Below are positions 17,269 through 27,299 of a DNA stretch of 64,000 nucleotides, in pieces; the stretch's first letter is position 1, and every line of letters begins with the position of its first letter. The position numbers and the translations under genes were made by a program. Source of the DNA: Sphingomonas sp. CCH10-B3 (GTDB taxonomy: Bacteria > Pseudomonadota > Alphaproteobacteria > Sphingomonadales > Sphingomonadaceae); the NCBI RefSeq assembly GCF_001556185.1, contig NZ_LSIJ01000001.1, forward strand, positions 62,001 through 126,000, read 5' to 3'. The notes under the pieces were generated by a model. That model was not told the DNA's origin. It saw only the letters and a list, made by a program, of their open reading frames with translations, and searched no databases.

Positions 17269-18149
17269 CGGTCGCGTTCCAGCGTGAAGCGGGCGATGTC
17301 GCGCAGCAGATCGGCCTCGGCGCCATAGCTGCCGAGATGGGTCAGCGCTTGGTCGACCAGCATCCGCGCCTGCTCGCGCGCGCGATCGACGCCGAGCAGC
17401 GACAGGAAAGTCTCCTTGCCGGCGTCGGCATCCTTGTGGAGCTTCTTGCCCATCTTGGCTTCGTCGCCTTCATGGTCGAGCAAGTCGTCGGCGATCTGGA
17501 AGGCGAGGCCGACGTCACGGGCATAGCCGCGCAGTCCGGTGCGGCCCTCGGGCGGCACTTTGCCCAGGATCGCGCCCGCCTCGACCGCGCTGGCGATCAG
17601 CGCGCCGGTCTTCAGCGCCTGCAACCGGGTGACGGCAGGCAAATCGAAGTTCGAGCGTTCGGCCTCGATGTCCATCATCTGGCCGCCGGCCATGCCCGCG
17701 GGTCCGGCAGCGCGGGCAAGATCGAGCACCAGCTCGGCGCGCACGAACGGATCGGCATGCGTCGCCGGGTCCGAAAGCACTTCGAACGCCAAGGCGTGGA
17801 GGCAGTCGCCCGCCAGAATCGCGGTCGCTTCGTCGAATGCCTTGTGGACCGTCGGCTTGCCGCGCCGCATGTCGTCATTGTCCATCGCCGGCAGATCGTC
17901 GTGGATCAGCGAATAGACGTGGATGCATTCGATCGCGAGCCCGGCGCGGCCCGAACATTCGCGGTCGACGCCGAACAGCCGCGCGGTCGCATGCGTCAGC
18001 AGCGGGCGGAGCCGCTTGCCGCCGCCAATCGCGGCGTGGCGCATCGCGCGGTAAAGATCGGCCCGCGGATCGTCGGGCACCTCAAGCAAAGCGTCGAACC
18101 GGTTGTCGACTTCGGCCGAGATTTCGACAAGCGCCGCCTTCAACGACAT
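17265..18149 (-). CDS. ispA: Farnesyl diphosphate synthase (polyprenyl synthetase)
   Basis: This 294-aa short-chain prenyl transferase condenses isopentenyl diphosphate with DMAPP and GPP. The first Asp-rich motif is IHDDLPAMDNDDMRRGKPT (the DDx4D form with the insertion typical of bacterial FPP synthases), and the second is FQIADDLLD. GGKRLRP lies near the N-terminus. I used the ATG at 18149, preceded by GGGGGAAG; another ATG at 18164 is possible. Together with xseB upstream it forms the familiar xseB-ispA pair, with coaD coupled downstream. Confidence 0.94.
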   Translation of the reverse strand: MSLKAALVEISAEVDNRFDALLEVPDDPRADLYRAMRHAAIGGGKRLRPLLTHATARLFGVDRECSGRAGLAIECIHVYSLIHDDLPAMDNDDMRRGKPTVHKAFDEATAILAGDCLHALAFEVLSDPATHADPFVRAELVLDLARAAGPAGMAGGQMMDIEAERSNFDLPAVTRLQALKTGALIASAVEAGAILGKVPPEGRTGLRGYARDVGLAFQIADDLLDHEGDEAKMGKKLHKDADAGKETFLSLLGVDRAREQARMLVDQALTHLGSYGAEADLLRDIARFTLERDR

Positions 18150-18171
18150 CGAGGCTTCCCCCATCGTGCTC

Positions 18172-18417
18172 TCAGCCCGCGGCAAAGGATGTGGTTCCAG
18201 TTGGGCGGCCGTTCGCATCGAGCCGGATCGCCTCGATCCGCGCCTGCGCAGCATCAAGCCGTTCCGCGCAGCGCTGGCGCAGCAAATTGCCGCGCTCGTA
18301 AAGCGCAATCGAGGCATCGAGCGGTTCGTCACCGCTTTCGAGCCGCGCCACGATGCGTTCGAGCTCGCGCAGCGCGTCTTCAAAACGCATTTCTTCGATT
18401 GGGACTGCCGGTTCCAT
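18172..18417 (-). CDS. xseB: Exodeoxyribonuclease VII small subunit
   Basis: This 81-aa protein matches XseB in length and motif: MRFEDALRELERIVARLESG, then LDASIALYERGNLLRQRCAE, all helical. It is the partner of XseA (not in the window) in single-strand DNA degradation. It precedes ispA by 22 nt. The open frame extends upstream, but the ATG at 18417 gives the standard length. Confidence 0.93.
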   Translation of the reverse strand: MEPAVPIEEMRFEDALRELERIVARLESGDEPLDASIALYERGNLLRQRCAERLDAAQARIEAIRLDANGRPTGTTSFAAG

Positions 18418-18517
18418 CTTGCCGCTATGGGGCAGGCAGGCGAGGAGGGTCAAGCATGTGCGCGGACCCGCAAGCCATTGCGGTGCGTTTCGCGTGCTAA
18501 TTCGGGAAGAGGAAAGC

Positions 18518-19876
18518 ATGTTCCAGAGCGTCAACCCCGCCACCGGCCTGCCCGGCGACACGATCCGCGAATTGACCGGGGACGAGATCGAGGAACGGCT
18601 CGCGCGCGCGCACGCGGCCTGGCACGCATGGCGCACGACCGACTTTGCGACCCGGGCCGCCTTGCTGGAGGCGATCGCCGAACAGTTCGATGCCCATGCC
18701 CATCGGCTCGCCGAAATCGCGACGCGCGAAATGGGCAAGACGTTGAAATCGGCGCTCGCCGAGGTGCAGAAATGCGCGGGCGGCTTCCGCTATTATGCGC
18801 AGAACGGCCCGGCGATGCTCGCCGATATCGAGGTGCCGCTCGCCAGCGGCCGCGCGCGGCAGCAATGGCTGCCGATCGGACCGGTGCTGGCGGTAATGCC
18901 GTGGAACTTCCCCTATTGGCAGGTCGTGCGCTTTCTTGCGCCGACGATCATGGCGGGCAATGTCGGGCTGCTCAAACATGCGTCGCTGACGCAAGGCTGT
19001 GCGGCCGCGATCGAGGAAATGGTGATCGCGGGTGGCGCGCCCGCCGGGCTGTTCCAGAATCTTGCGATTCGCAGCGGCGCCGTGCAGGCGCTGATCGAGG
19101 ACCCGCGCATCGCCGCGGTGACGCTCACCGGCAGCGAGGAAGCCGGTGCGCGCGTCGCCGAGACGGCGGGGCGAGTGCTGAAGAAAGTCGTGCTCGAACT
19201 CGGCGGATCGGACCCGTTCATCGTCATGCCGTCGGCCGATCTCGACAAGGCGGTCGCGGCCGCCGTGACCGCGCGGATCCAGAATGCGGGTCAGTCATGC
19301 ATCTGCGGCAAGCGGATGATCGTCCACGCCGACATCCACGACGATTTTCTCGCGCGCTTTTCGGCAGCGATGGCAGCAGTGAAGGTCGGTGATCCGATGG
19401 ATGCCGCAAACGACATCGGCCCGCTGTCGAGCGAAGAGCAGCGCGACACCGTGCTCGACCAGCTCGCGCGCTTTCAGGCAGCGGGCGCCAAGCTGATCGG
19501 CGGCGAGCCACTTCCGGGCAAGGGCGCTTACATGACGCCGGGTATCCTGACCGATGTACCCGCCGACGATCCCGTTGCGCAGGAAGAAGTGTTCGGCCCG
19601 GTCGCAATGCTGTTCAAGGTTGCCGACATCGACGCCGCGATTGCGCTGGCGAACGACGTGCCGTTCGGCCTTGGTTCAAGCGTGTGGACCAATGACCTGG
19701 CCGAGCAGGAGCGCTTCGCCCGCGACATCGAAGCGGGGATGACAGCAATCAACCAGGTGCTCGCCAGCACGCCCGAAGCGGCATTCGGGGGCATCAAGCG
19801 TTCGGGTCATGGCCGCGAGCTGGGACCGTGGGGGCTGCACGAATTCATGAATTTGAAGACGGTGATGATCGCTTAA
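18518..19876 (+). CDS. NAD(P)-dependent aldehyde dehydrogenase (succinate-semialdehyde type)
   Basis: This 452-aa aldehyde dehydrogenase oxidises an aldehyde to an acid. The active-site Cys is in NAGQSCICGKR and the general-base Glu in VVLELGGSDPF. The cofactor-binding region contains MPWNFPYWQVVRFLAP, and the C-terminus has FGGIKRSGHGRELGPWGLHEF. Length (about 455 aa) and these motifs fit the Sad/GabD-like succinate-semialdehyde dehydrogenases better than betaine-aldehyde types. The true substrate is inferred. The ATG at 18518 has GAAGAGGAAAG just upstream and is divergent from xseB across about 100 bp. Confidence 0.88.
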   Translation: MFQSVNPATGLPGDTIRELTGDEIEERLARAHAAWHAWRTTDFATRAALLEAIAEQFDAHAHRLAEIATREMGKTLKSALAEVQKCAGGFRYYAQNGPAMLADIEVPLASGRARQQWLPIGPVLAVMPWNFPYWQVVRFLAPTIMAGNVGLLKHASLTQGCAAAIEEMVIAGGAPAGLFQNLAIRSGAVQALIEDPRIAAVTLTGSEEAGARVAETAGRVLKKVVLELGGSDPFIVMPSADLDKAVAAAVTARIQNAGQSCICGKRMIVHADIHDDFLARFSAAMAAVKVGDPMDAANDIGPLSSEEQRDTVLDQLARFQAAGAKLIGGEPLPGKGAYMTPGILTDVPADDPVAQEEVFGPVAMLFKVADIDAAIALANDVPFGLGSSVWTNDLAEQERFARDIEAGMTAINQVLASTPEAAFGGIKRSGHGRELGPWGLHEFMNLKTVMIA

Positions 19877-19964
19877 CGGCGGCATTTGTCACGCAGCCGG
19901 GCTAGGGCGGTGGTGCGCGCTGGGTTAAGATGTTGACACAGGCTTTCGAACGGGAGTGACGGTA

Positions 19965-20498
19965 ATGCGGATGGCGACGATAGGACTGAGCGTGCTGGCG
20001 CTCGCGACGACGGGCTGTAATATCGATGCCAAGCCTGTCGGCTCGGCCCTGCCCGACGGGCGCACGGCAGTGGCGATGTTGAAGACTGCCGCTGGTGTCG
20101 AAATTGGTCGCGCATCGGCGCGTGAGGTCGAGGGCGGCATCCGGCTGACGGTCGACGCCAAGGGGCTGATGCCGGGCGATCACGGCGTCCATGTCCACAC
20201 GATTGGCCGTTGCGACGCGCCCGATTTCATGACCTCGGGCGGCCATTGGAACCCGACCGGTGCCAAGCACGGATCGATGAACGCGATGGGCCCGCATGAA
20301 GGCGACTTGCCCAATCTGACGGTCGGCACCGACGGTCGCGGTACCGTGGGCGTTATGGTGCCGGGCGCGATGTTCGACTCGCTGCTCGATGCTGACGGCA
20401 GCGCGTTTGTGATCCACGCCAACCGCGACGACCTGATGACCGATCCGTCGGGCAACAGCGGCGCGCGCATCGCCTGCGGGGTGTTTGCGAAAAGCTGA
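19965..20498 (+). CDS. sodC: Lipoprotein Cu/Zn superoxide dismutase
   Basis: SodC disproportionates superoxide in the periplasm. This 177-aa form has a lipoprotein signal with lipobox ATTGC, so it is membrane-tethered. Metal ligands are visible in GVHVHTIGRC, GGHWNPTGAKHG, PHEGDLPN and FVIHANRDD; the two Cys in IGRC and RIACGVF should form the conserved disulfide. The ATG at 19965 has GGAG upstream. It is a single-gene unit between the aldehyde dehydrogenase and a palindromic repeat. Confidence 0.93.
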   Translation: MRMATIGLSVLALATTGCNIDAKPVGSALPDGRTAVAMLKTAAGVEIGRASAREVEGGIRLTVDAKGLMPGDHGVHVHTIGRCDAPDFMTSGGHWNPTGAKHGSMNAMGPHEGDLPNLTVGTDGRGTVGVMVPGAMFDSLLDADGSAFVIHANRDDLMTDPSGNSGARIACGVFAKS

Positions 20499-20530
20499 GG
20501 CCGAGTGTGGCTGAAGGCCATACCCCTCAT

Positions 20531-20620
20531 CCGTTCGTGCTGAGCTTGTCGAAGCACTGTCCTTCTTATTTCCGCCGGTGGAAAAGAAGGACGGCCCTTC
20601 GACAGGCTCAGGGCGAACGG
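20531..20620. repeat. Long imperfect inverted repeat (REP-like) between convergent genes
   Basis: Arms of about 37 nt (20531-20567 and 20584-20620) pair across a 16-nt centre. The outer ends are CCGTTCG/CGAACGG and the inner ends CCTTCTT/AAGAAGG. Each arm also contains its own small hairpin (GTGCTGAGCTTGTCGAAGCAC; CCCTTCGACAGGCTCAGGG). The element is of a class widespread in sphingomonads. Its place between sodC (+) and the MFS gene (-) suits bidirectional termination. Confidence 0.8.
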
Positions 20621-20652
20621 GTAAGCGGAACAACTTCGAAGAACAAGCCGAC

Positions 20653-22224
20653 CTAAATCGCCTCGCCCGCTGCCCTGGCCCGCGCTTCGCGATTGGCTTC
20701 GGCGGCGGGGACGAGGCGATAGGCGAGGATCGCGGCGGTCAGCGTGACCGGCACGACCACCAGCATCGACAGCACCCCCGTCGACAGGCTGCCCGAAAGC
20801 GTCGAAACACGCCCGGCCAGATAGGGGCCCATCGCCAGCCCGAGCAGGGTCGTGCCGATCAGGAAAGTCCCCGTCGCAGTGCCGCGCATCCGTGGCATCA
20901 CCAGATCCTGCGTCGTCGCTGCCGCGGCACCCAGCGCGCAGCTGGCGCACGCCTGCGCCGGGAACAGCATCAGATAGAAGAGCGTGATGTTGCTCGTGCT
21001 GAACGCCGTCGCGATCGCCAGCGAGGGCACGACCGCGCCGAACATCACCACCATCAGCCGCCCGGCGGGGTTACGCTGCCGCAATCGGTCAGCGACCATC
21101 CCGCCGATCGTCACGCCGAGAAATCCGGACATCGCCCCCATGCCACCGATGATGAAGCCCGCTTCGGCTGGCGTCGCACCGAGCACGCGGATCGCATAGG
21201 GCGACGCCCAGAAGGACACGGTGTAGCTGAGGAAGGCGTTGAGGCCATAGGCGACCACGGTGAGCAGGAAAGCCGGATTGGCGACGATCAGCGCAAAGGT
21301 CGGCGGATCGCGGCGCTTGAGCGCGCTCGCCCAGGAAAAGACCGCATAGACGCCGATTCCGATCGCAATCCATTGCGGCGCCGGCTCGCCGAGCGCGACC
21401 AGGCCGTTCACCAGCCCCGCAATCAGCGCCAGCCCGGCGACATTGCGGGCAAAGGCAGCCGCGCCGCCCTGCGCCGCGCCGATCAGCGTGAAAGGCGGCA
21501 CGATCGTGACGAGTTCGTTGAGGAAAGCGCGAAACGGCGCCGGGTGCGGCGGCGGCGCTGGCAGCCCTTCGGACTGGCCGCGCGTCGGCTCGCGCAAGGT
21601 GAAGATCAGCAGCGCGAGCAACAGGCCGGGAATGCCGACGATCAGGAATGCCGCCTGCCACCCCGCCAGCCCCAGCGGGCCGCCGTCCGGATAGGCCTTG
21701 TTCCAGCTCCGCACGATCAGCCCGCCGATGCCGAGCGAAATGCCGCCGCCGACGTAAAGCCCTGCCGAATAAATGGCGAGCGCAGTGGCGCGCAGCCGCT
21801 TCGGGAACCAGTCCGAAATCAGCGAATAGGCTGACGGGGCGGCGGTCGCCTCGCCAATACCGACGCCGATTCGGGCACCGGCGAGCGCAATGCCGCTGCG
21901 CGCGAACCCCGACAGCGCGGTCATCGTCGACCAGAGCGCGAGGCCGAAGGTCATCAGCCGGACGCGGTGCCAATTGTCGGCGAGCCGCCCGAGCGGAATG
22001 CCGAACAGCGCGTAAAACACGCCGAAAGCGGTGCCGTAGAGGAAGCCGAGATCCTCGTCGCGCAGCTGCAGGTCGCGTTTTATGTCTTCGGCCAAGATCG
22101 AAATGATCTGCCGGTCGATGAAGTTCAGAACGTAAACGATGAACAGGATCGCGAGCACATACCAGGCATAGGGCGGTGTCCTTGGCTCTGTGCCCGCCGC
22201 TGTACCCGCCGATGATGTGTCCAT
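20653..22224 (-). CDS. MFS transporter, Spinster type
   Basis: This 523-aa major facilitator transporter has about 12 membrane helices. The first helix region YVLNFIDRQIISILAEDIK and the loop motif FGIPLGRLADNWHRVRL match the Spinster-like group, common in sphingomonads and often beside catabolic genes. GIGEATAAPSAYSLISDWFP is the helix-4/5 motif. The substrate cannot be deduced. There is a long central loop of about 60 residues after helix 6 (LREPTRGQSEGLPAPPPHP). It stands alone, convergent with sodC. Confidence 0.88.
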   Translation of the reverse strand: MDTSSAGTAAGTEPRTPPYAWYVLAILFIVYVLNFIDRQIISILAEDIKRDLQLRDEDLGFLYGTAFGVFYALFGIPLGRLADNWHRVRLMTFGLALWSTMTALSGFARSGIALAGARIGVGIGEATAAPSAYSLISDWFPKRLRATALAIYSAGLYVGGGISLGIGGLIVRSWNKAYPDGGPLGLAGWQAAFLIVGIPGLLLALLIFTLREPTRGQSEGLPAPPPHPAPFRAFLNELVTIVPPFTLIGAAQGGAAAFARNVAGLALIAGLVNGLVALGEPAPQWIAIGIGVYAVFSWASALKRRDPPTFALIVANPAFLLTVVAYGLNAFLSYTVSFWASPYAIRVLGATPAEAGFIIGGMGAMSGFLGVTIGGMVADRLRQRNPAGRLMVVMFGAVVPSLAIATAFSTSNITLFYLMLFPAQACASCALGAAAATTQDLVMPRMRGTATGTFLIGTTLLGLAMGPYLAGRVSTLSGSLSTGVLSMLVVVPVTLTAAILAYRLVPAAEANREARARAAGEAI

Positions 22225-22307
22225 GTCCGCTCCCGTCTGTTTTGTTCGGACCGTCGGGCTAGCAGAGCCAAGCAGGCGAGCGAAAGGCTTTTGTCGGCAC
22301 GACTTGG

Positions 22308-22850
22308 TCAGCCGAGCGGCCAGCGCTCGACGATGTCATAGGCCGATCCGCCGCTGCCGAGGTGGCTTTCGAACAGGATCAGATGCGGCAGCGTGAACCC
22401 GTCGCTGCTCATTGCTGCGTGGCGGGCAAGAAAGGCATTGATCGCCGGACCGCTGCCTTGCGACCGCGCGAGCCGCGCCAGCGTGACGTGCGGCACGAAC
22501 GCGCGTCCCTCTGGCGGCAGGCCGATCGAGACCAGCGCCCGGTCGACCTTGCGGTGCAGGGCCGCAAGCGGCTCGGCCGGGCGCACCCCGGCCCATAATG
22601 TGTCGGTGCGGCCGTCACGCTCGAACCGGCCGACGCCGGCGATCGCAACCTCGGGCGCCGGCGCGTGCACTCTTGCCAGCGCCACCACGACATCATCGGC
22701 GAGTCGGCCATCGACTTCGCCGATGAATCGCAGCGTCAGGTGGAGCTGATCATCACGCTGCCAGCGCGCACCCGGGACATCGGCCATCGCCGCAAGCAGC
22801 AGCGACCGGATCGCGGGCGGCGGTTGCAAGCCGATGAAAAGCCGATGCAT
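22308..22850 (-). CDS. thpR: RNA 2',3'-cyclic phosphodiesterase (2'-5' RNA ligase family)
   Basis: This 180-aa member of the 2H phosphoesterase superfamily shows both catalytic HxTx motifs: HLTLRFIGEVD near residue 37 and HVTLARLARS near residue 121. MHRLFIGLQPP is the usual N-terminus. Family members hydrolyse 2',3'-cyclic phosphates on RNA or ligate tRNA halves with a 2'-5' bond. It is divergent from the Bax-inhibitor gene across a 194-bp gap, which must hold both promoters. Confidence 0.93.
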   Translation of the reverse strand: MHRLFIGLQPPPAIRSLLLAAMADVPGARWQRDDQLHLTLRFIGEVDGRLADDVVVALARVHAPAPEVAIAGVGRFERDGRTDTLWAGVRPAEPLAALHRKVDRALVSIGLPPEGRAFVPHVTLARLARSQGSGPAINAFLARHAAMSSDGFTLPHLILFESHLGSGGSAYDIVERWPLG

Positions 22851-23044
22851 TATTGGTGAATCCCAAGGAATTTTGCACCGTTACGCGGCGCTGAACCATT
22901 CATAGCTCGTTAAGAGTCTGAAAACGCCTTCCTTTTACATCTTGCGCGAAGGCTATGCCGGTGCCGGTTTCGCTTGAAAGATGCCGGTGAAACGCCGATA
23001 TTCGTAACAACCGGCATTGGGCCGGTCAAAGGAGTTGGTTCACA

Positions 23045-23782
<738 letters not shown>

Positions 23783-23809
23783 GCGACAGGCGAACAGATC
23801 GTCCTCAAT

Positions 23810-23839
23810 GGCCCGGCGGAGCGATCCGCCGGGCCTTTT
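23810..23839 (+). terminator. Rho-independent terminator
   Basis: A perfect 11-bp stem GGCCCGGCGGA/TCCGCCGGGCC closes a GCGA tetraloop and is followed by TTTT. It is placed 28 nt after the Bax-inhibitor stop codon. It is the cleanest terminator in the window. Confidence 0.93.
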
Positions 23840-24035
23840 CATGTGCGGCGCAACGCCCCCAAGCCATTGGTTACAAAAGTTACGATCGAAGCTTTTTGTG
23901 CGGCACAGCGTAATCTAATTGCATCGTCTGTGCAGATATGATGATTTCTGGTCGGCGGACGGTGAACGTCAACATGGCGTTAACCAACCGCCGGGCATGA
24001 TGCCCGTATCAATTTGGAGCCGATTGGACGACGAC

Positions 24036-24584
24036 ATGAGCGCAAGGATGAAGCCGGCCGCCGGGGCAGTGGCCATCGCCGAGATGAAGGAATTCGCAGG
24101 GTTCGCAGCCGCGACCCAGCGCTATGTCCGGCGCTCGCTCGACATCGGCCTCGACCGCGAAGACGCCCTCCAGCGCTGGTCGCGCGACGTGGTCGAAGCT
24201 GCCAGCATCCGCGCGCAATACCGGCTGTACGACCGTTTGCCGGACATCCGCGCGACCGTGCCGACCGAAAGCGGGCTCGATCGCGTCGATGCCTTTCTCG
24301 GCCAGCTCGTCACGCTCAGCGCATTCGATCTCGGTCAAGCGCGGCTGACGAGCTTTTCGGCCTATCGCTTCCTCTATGAACGGCTGATCGGCGCGCAGGT
24401 CCGCCCGTGGCTGCCCGCGGCCTTCTGCGCCGCCGCCGCGATGCCGCATCTCCAGCCCGACATGCGCCGCAAGCTGCTCCAGTCGATCAGCGAAGCCGCC
24501 GCAACTGCACAGGGCTGGTCGACGCGCGAGCCCGCATTCTTCCCCTATTGGGTCGAAAAGGTCGATTCAGCGGCGATGCACTAA
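24036..24584 (+). CDS. Small helical protein, unknown function
   Basis: This 182-aa soluble, Ala-rich, largely alpha-helical protein has no signal peptide or membrane segment. Recognisable phrases include KEFAGFAAATQRYVRRSLD, RLPDIRATVPTESGLDRVD and FFPYWVEKVDSAA; I know no family for them. Two ATGs at 23997/24000 would add 12-13 residues; I prefer 24036 for its GGA-containing upstream. The reading frame opens 250 bp after the terminator, in AT-rich DNA likely to hold its promoter. Its stop codon overlaps that of the converging Nudix gene. Confidence 0.65.
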   Translation: MSARMKPAAGAVAIAEMKEFAGFAAATQRYVRRSLDIGLDREDALQRWSRDVVEAASIRAQYRLYDRLPDIRATVPTESGLDRVDAFLGQLVTLSAFDLGQARLTSFSAYRFLYERLIGAQVRPWLPAAFCAAAAMPHLQPDMRRKLLQSISEAAATAQGWSTREPAFFPYWVEKVDSAAMH

Positions 24585-25345
24585 GCGCGCTTTGCGCCGC
24601 TCAGTGGTTCGGCGGTAACGGGATAGCCCGCGTTTTCGGGAATGCAGAGATAGTCGGCGCCGCCGCGCGCCTCGGTCCACGGCGTGATCATCGGCGTACT
24701 GTGCAGCATCGCGTCCGCCACAGCCTCGTCGAAACTGGCAAAGCGCGCGAGCCGCTCGAGGTTGCGCCGCGTCGGGAAGATGATCGTCGCGCGCCCGGCA
24801 TCGGCATCGTCGAGCACGGCCTGCGCGCTCGCCCAGAACACGCGGGTATTCTCGGTCGCATCGACGACCGGCTCGGCGGCGCCTGTGGGCAGGCTGGCGA
24901 CAAAGAACATCGTGTCGAAAATTCGCATATTGGCATGGCGCGGGCACCAGCGCGCAAAGGGCGTCAGCGCCGCCGGATCGAGCCGCAGCCCGTGCGCGTC
25001 GAGCAGCCTGGCGAACGGCGCGCCGTGGTGGAGCCCGGCACGGATCGCGGCCAACTGCACGGCGTCCGGCATCGGGGCGATGCCGACCGCAATCCCGGCT
25101 TCCTCGATCATTTCGCGAATTGCGGCGATGCGGGCAGCGCCATGCTCGTCGCCGGGCAGGTCGCGCAGCGCGTGCGCGCGGTCCTCGGCATCGACGCGCC
25201 CGCCCGGAAACACCAAAGCGCCGCCGGCAAAGGCCATCGCCGCCGCGCGTTCGACGATCAGCAGTTCGGGCGGTCCGCCCGCGCAGGCGCGAAACAGGAC
25301 CAGCGTGGCGGCCGGGATCGGATCGGCGTAAACCTCATCGGACAT
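24581..25345 (-). CDS. Nudix hydrolase, NUDT19/CoA-diphosphatase-like
   Basis: This 254-aa Nudix protein hydrolyses a nucleoside diphosphate linked to another group. The Nudix box is AAIREMIEEAGI, preceded by FPGGRVDAED with an insertion between the Gly and the REUxEE core. This expanded box, plus the later RWCPRHANMRIFDTMFFVA (acyl-CoA-type C-terminal part), resembles NUDT19-like CoA diphosphatases. The exact substrate is not shown. Its TAG stop shares bases with the TAA of the opposite gene. Confidence 0.87.
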   Translation of the reverse strand: MSDEVYADPIPAATLVLFRACAGGPPELLIVERAAAMAFAGGALVFPGGRVDAEDRAHALRDLPGDEHGAARIAAIREMIEEAGIAVGIAPMPDAVQLAAIRAGLHHGAPFARLLDAHGLRLDPAALTPFARWCPRHANMRIFDTMFFVASLPTGAAEPVVDATENTRVFWASAQAVLDDADAGRATIIFPTRRNLERLARFASFDEAVADAMLHSTPMITPWTEARGGADYLCIPENAGYPVTAEPLSGAKRA

Positions 25346-25392
25346 GGCGCCACCCTTAGGCGCGCGGGCGGGCGCGTCCAGCGGCTTTCGCG

Positions 25393-27192
25393 TCAGGCTG
25401 CGAGCGCGAGCCGGTCGCGACCGCCGGCCTTGGCGCGGTACAGCGCCTCGTCGGCGGCGCGCATCAACTGCAGGCGCGACGATGTCGGCGTGATTTCAGC
25501 AATCCCTGCGCTGACGGTTACCGTCACTTCGGCGCCGCTGGGCGCGCGCGTGACGTCGCCGGCGATCGCCCGGCGGACGCGGTCGCAAATCTGGGTCGCT
25601 TCCTCGATCGTTGTGCCTTCGAGGATCAGCCCGAACTCCTCGCCACCGAGCCGGGCGACATGATCATTGGCGCGGACCGTGCGCTGCGCAGCCGCAGCAA
25701 AGGTTTCCAGCACCAGATCGCCAACCGAATGGCCATGGGCATCGTTGACGCGCTTGAAATAGTCGATGTCGAACAGCGCGATGCAACCATAGCTCTTGTT
25801 CTGTCGCCGGTCGTCGATCTTGCGGTCGAGCAGCGTGTCGAAGCGGCGGCGGTTGGCGAGGCCGGTCAGCGGATCGGTCGAGGCAGCATGCGCCAGCTTC
25901 AGTTCCAGCGCCTTGCGGACCGACACGTCGCGGATCGCGCTGACCCAGCCCGAAAGCTCGCCGTTATCGTCGAAGGTGCCGCGGGTATGCGCTTCGTACC
26001 AGCGCGATTCGCCCGATGCGGCTCGCGCGCAATATTCGACCGTCGTCGGACTGCCTGCGCGGCCGTGCGCGTGATTGACGGCAGCGCGCATCGTCCCCGG
26101 GTCGGGACCGCAAGCAAGATTCTGCGGCATGTGCCCGATCATTTCCGCGCCGTCGAACCCGGTGACTTCGCGCGCCGAGGGCGACGCATAGGTAATGACC
26201 CCCGACCGATCGAGCGTAACGATCAGATCGGTCGAGCTTTCGGTGATCAGCTTGTAGCGCGCTTCGCTTTCGTGCAGCCGCCGGAACACGTCACGCCGCT
26301 GCGCGAGTTCGGCCGCAACCGGCAGCACCGTCAGCACGGTGATGGCCATGTAGAATTGGAACAGCCGCGCATGATCGGCAGCCGATCCGTCGACAAGATT
26401 GACCGGACCCTGGCCGCTGGTCGTCAGCACTGCGCCGACCATCGCCAGGATCACGACCGCCACCGCACTGCCGACCTGTTCAAGCCGGAAGGTGATCACC
26501 ATCAGCGGCAGGATCGGCAGGAACAGCAGCGGCACGGTCGAAACGGTGAACACCAGCCAGCTGAATCCCGCCATCACGGCCATCAGTATCGCTGCCTCGG
26601 CCCGGTTGGCGGGCGTTGCCGAGCGCAGCCAGCGCGCGAACTCGCCGCGCAGCAGCAGCACCATCACCGGGGTGAACGTCAGCGTGCCGAGCCCGTGCCC
26701 CAGCAGCCACGAGCGGAACTCCGTGCCGAAGGGCCGGTCGACCGACCACGCCGCGATGGCCGCGCCCGGCAACCCGGCGATGGCGGGCGCGGCCAGCCCC
26801 GCGACCAGCGCGAACGCAATGATGCCGTCCGACGATTGAAGAAACGAATTGGCGCGCCGCAACCGCCGCAGCAGGGTCGCAGCGATCAGCGCTTCACCGA
26901 CGTTGACGAACGCGAGCGGAACGGCAAGCACGAGCCCGAAGCCGAACAGGCTGGTGGCAACGACGCTTGCGATCAGGCAGGCGGCAATCGTCGCACGGCG
27001 GCGGGCGCGATCGGCAGTGCATAGTTCGGCGATCAGCAATGCCGTCGCGATCCACATATTCGCTAGTCCGCCATCGAAGCGGGTGAGCAGGATCATCGAC
27101 GATGCGGCAACGAAATAGCCGACGCCGATCCATATGGCCCGGGGCCATACCGACTGTCCAACGTCGTTCGCCGGGATCGCGCGAAACTTCAT
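25393..27192 (-). CDS. MASE1-PAS-GGDEF diguanylate cyclase
   Basis: This 599-aa protein makes cyclic di-GMP. Residues 1-300 form an 8-10 helix MASE1-type membrane sensor. Residues about 310-430 are a PAS domain (YKLITESSTDLIVTLDRSGVI) with a PAC tail. The GGDEF domain at the C-terminus has the active GGEEF motif at 516-520, and an inhibitory RxxD site (RAND) five residues before it, so product feedback is likely. There is no EAL domain. It would connect a membrane or redox signal to biofilm or exopolysaccharide control. It appears to be transcribed alone. Confidence 0.93.
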   Translation of the reverse strand: MKFRAIPANDVGQSVWPRAIWIGVGYFVAASSMILLTRFDGGLANMWIATALLIAELCTADRARRRATIAACLIASVVATSLFGFGLVLAVPLAFVNVGEALIAATLLRRLRRANSFLQSSDGIIAFALVAGLAAPAIAGLPGAAIAAWSVDRPFGTEFRSWLLGHGLGTLTFTPVMVLLLRGEFARWLRSATPANRAEAAILMAVMAGFSWLVFTVSTVPLLFLPILPLMVITFRLEQVGSAVAVVILAMVGAVLTTSGQGPVNLVDGSAADHARLFQFYMAITVLTVLPVAAELAQRRDVFRRLHESEARYKLITESSTDLIVTLDRSGVITYASPSAREVTGFDGAEMIGHMPQNLACGPDPGTMRAAVNHAHGRAGSPTTVEYCARAASGESRWYEAHTRGTFDDNGELSGWVSAIRDVSVRKALELKLAHAASTDPLTGLANRRRFDTLLDRKIDDRRQNKSYGCIALFDIDYFKRVNDAHGHSVGDLVLETFAAAAQRTVRANDHVARLGGEEFGLILEGTTIEEATQICDRVRRAIAGDVTRAPSGAEVTVTVSAGIAEITPTSSRLQLMRAADEALYRAKAGGRDRLALAA

Positions 27193-27299
27193 CGGCCATT
27201 CTGTAACGCGCGATGGTTAAGCTATTCTTTGAAAGACGCGAATTGGCTAGAGTGCACGCGTTTGGGGCGATCCGGCACCACAGCGACGGGGAACGACGC

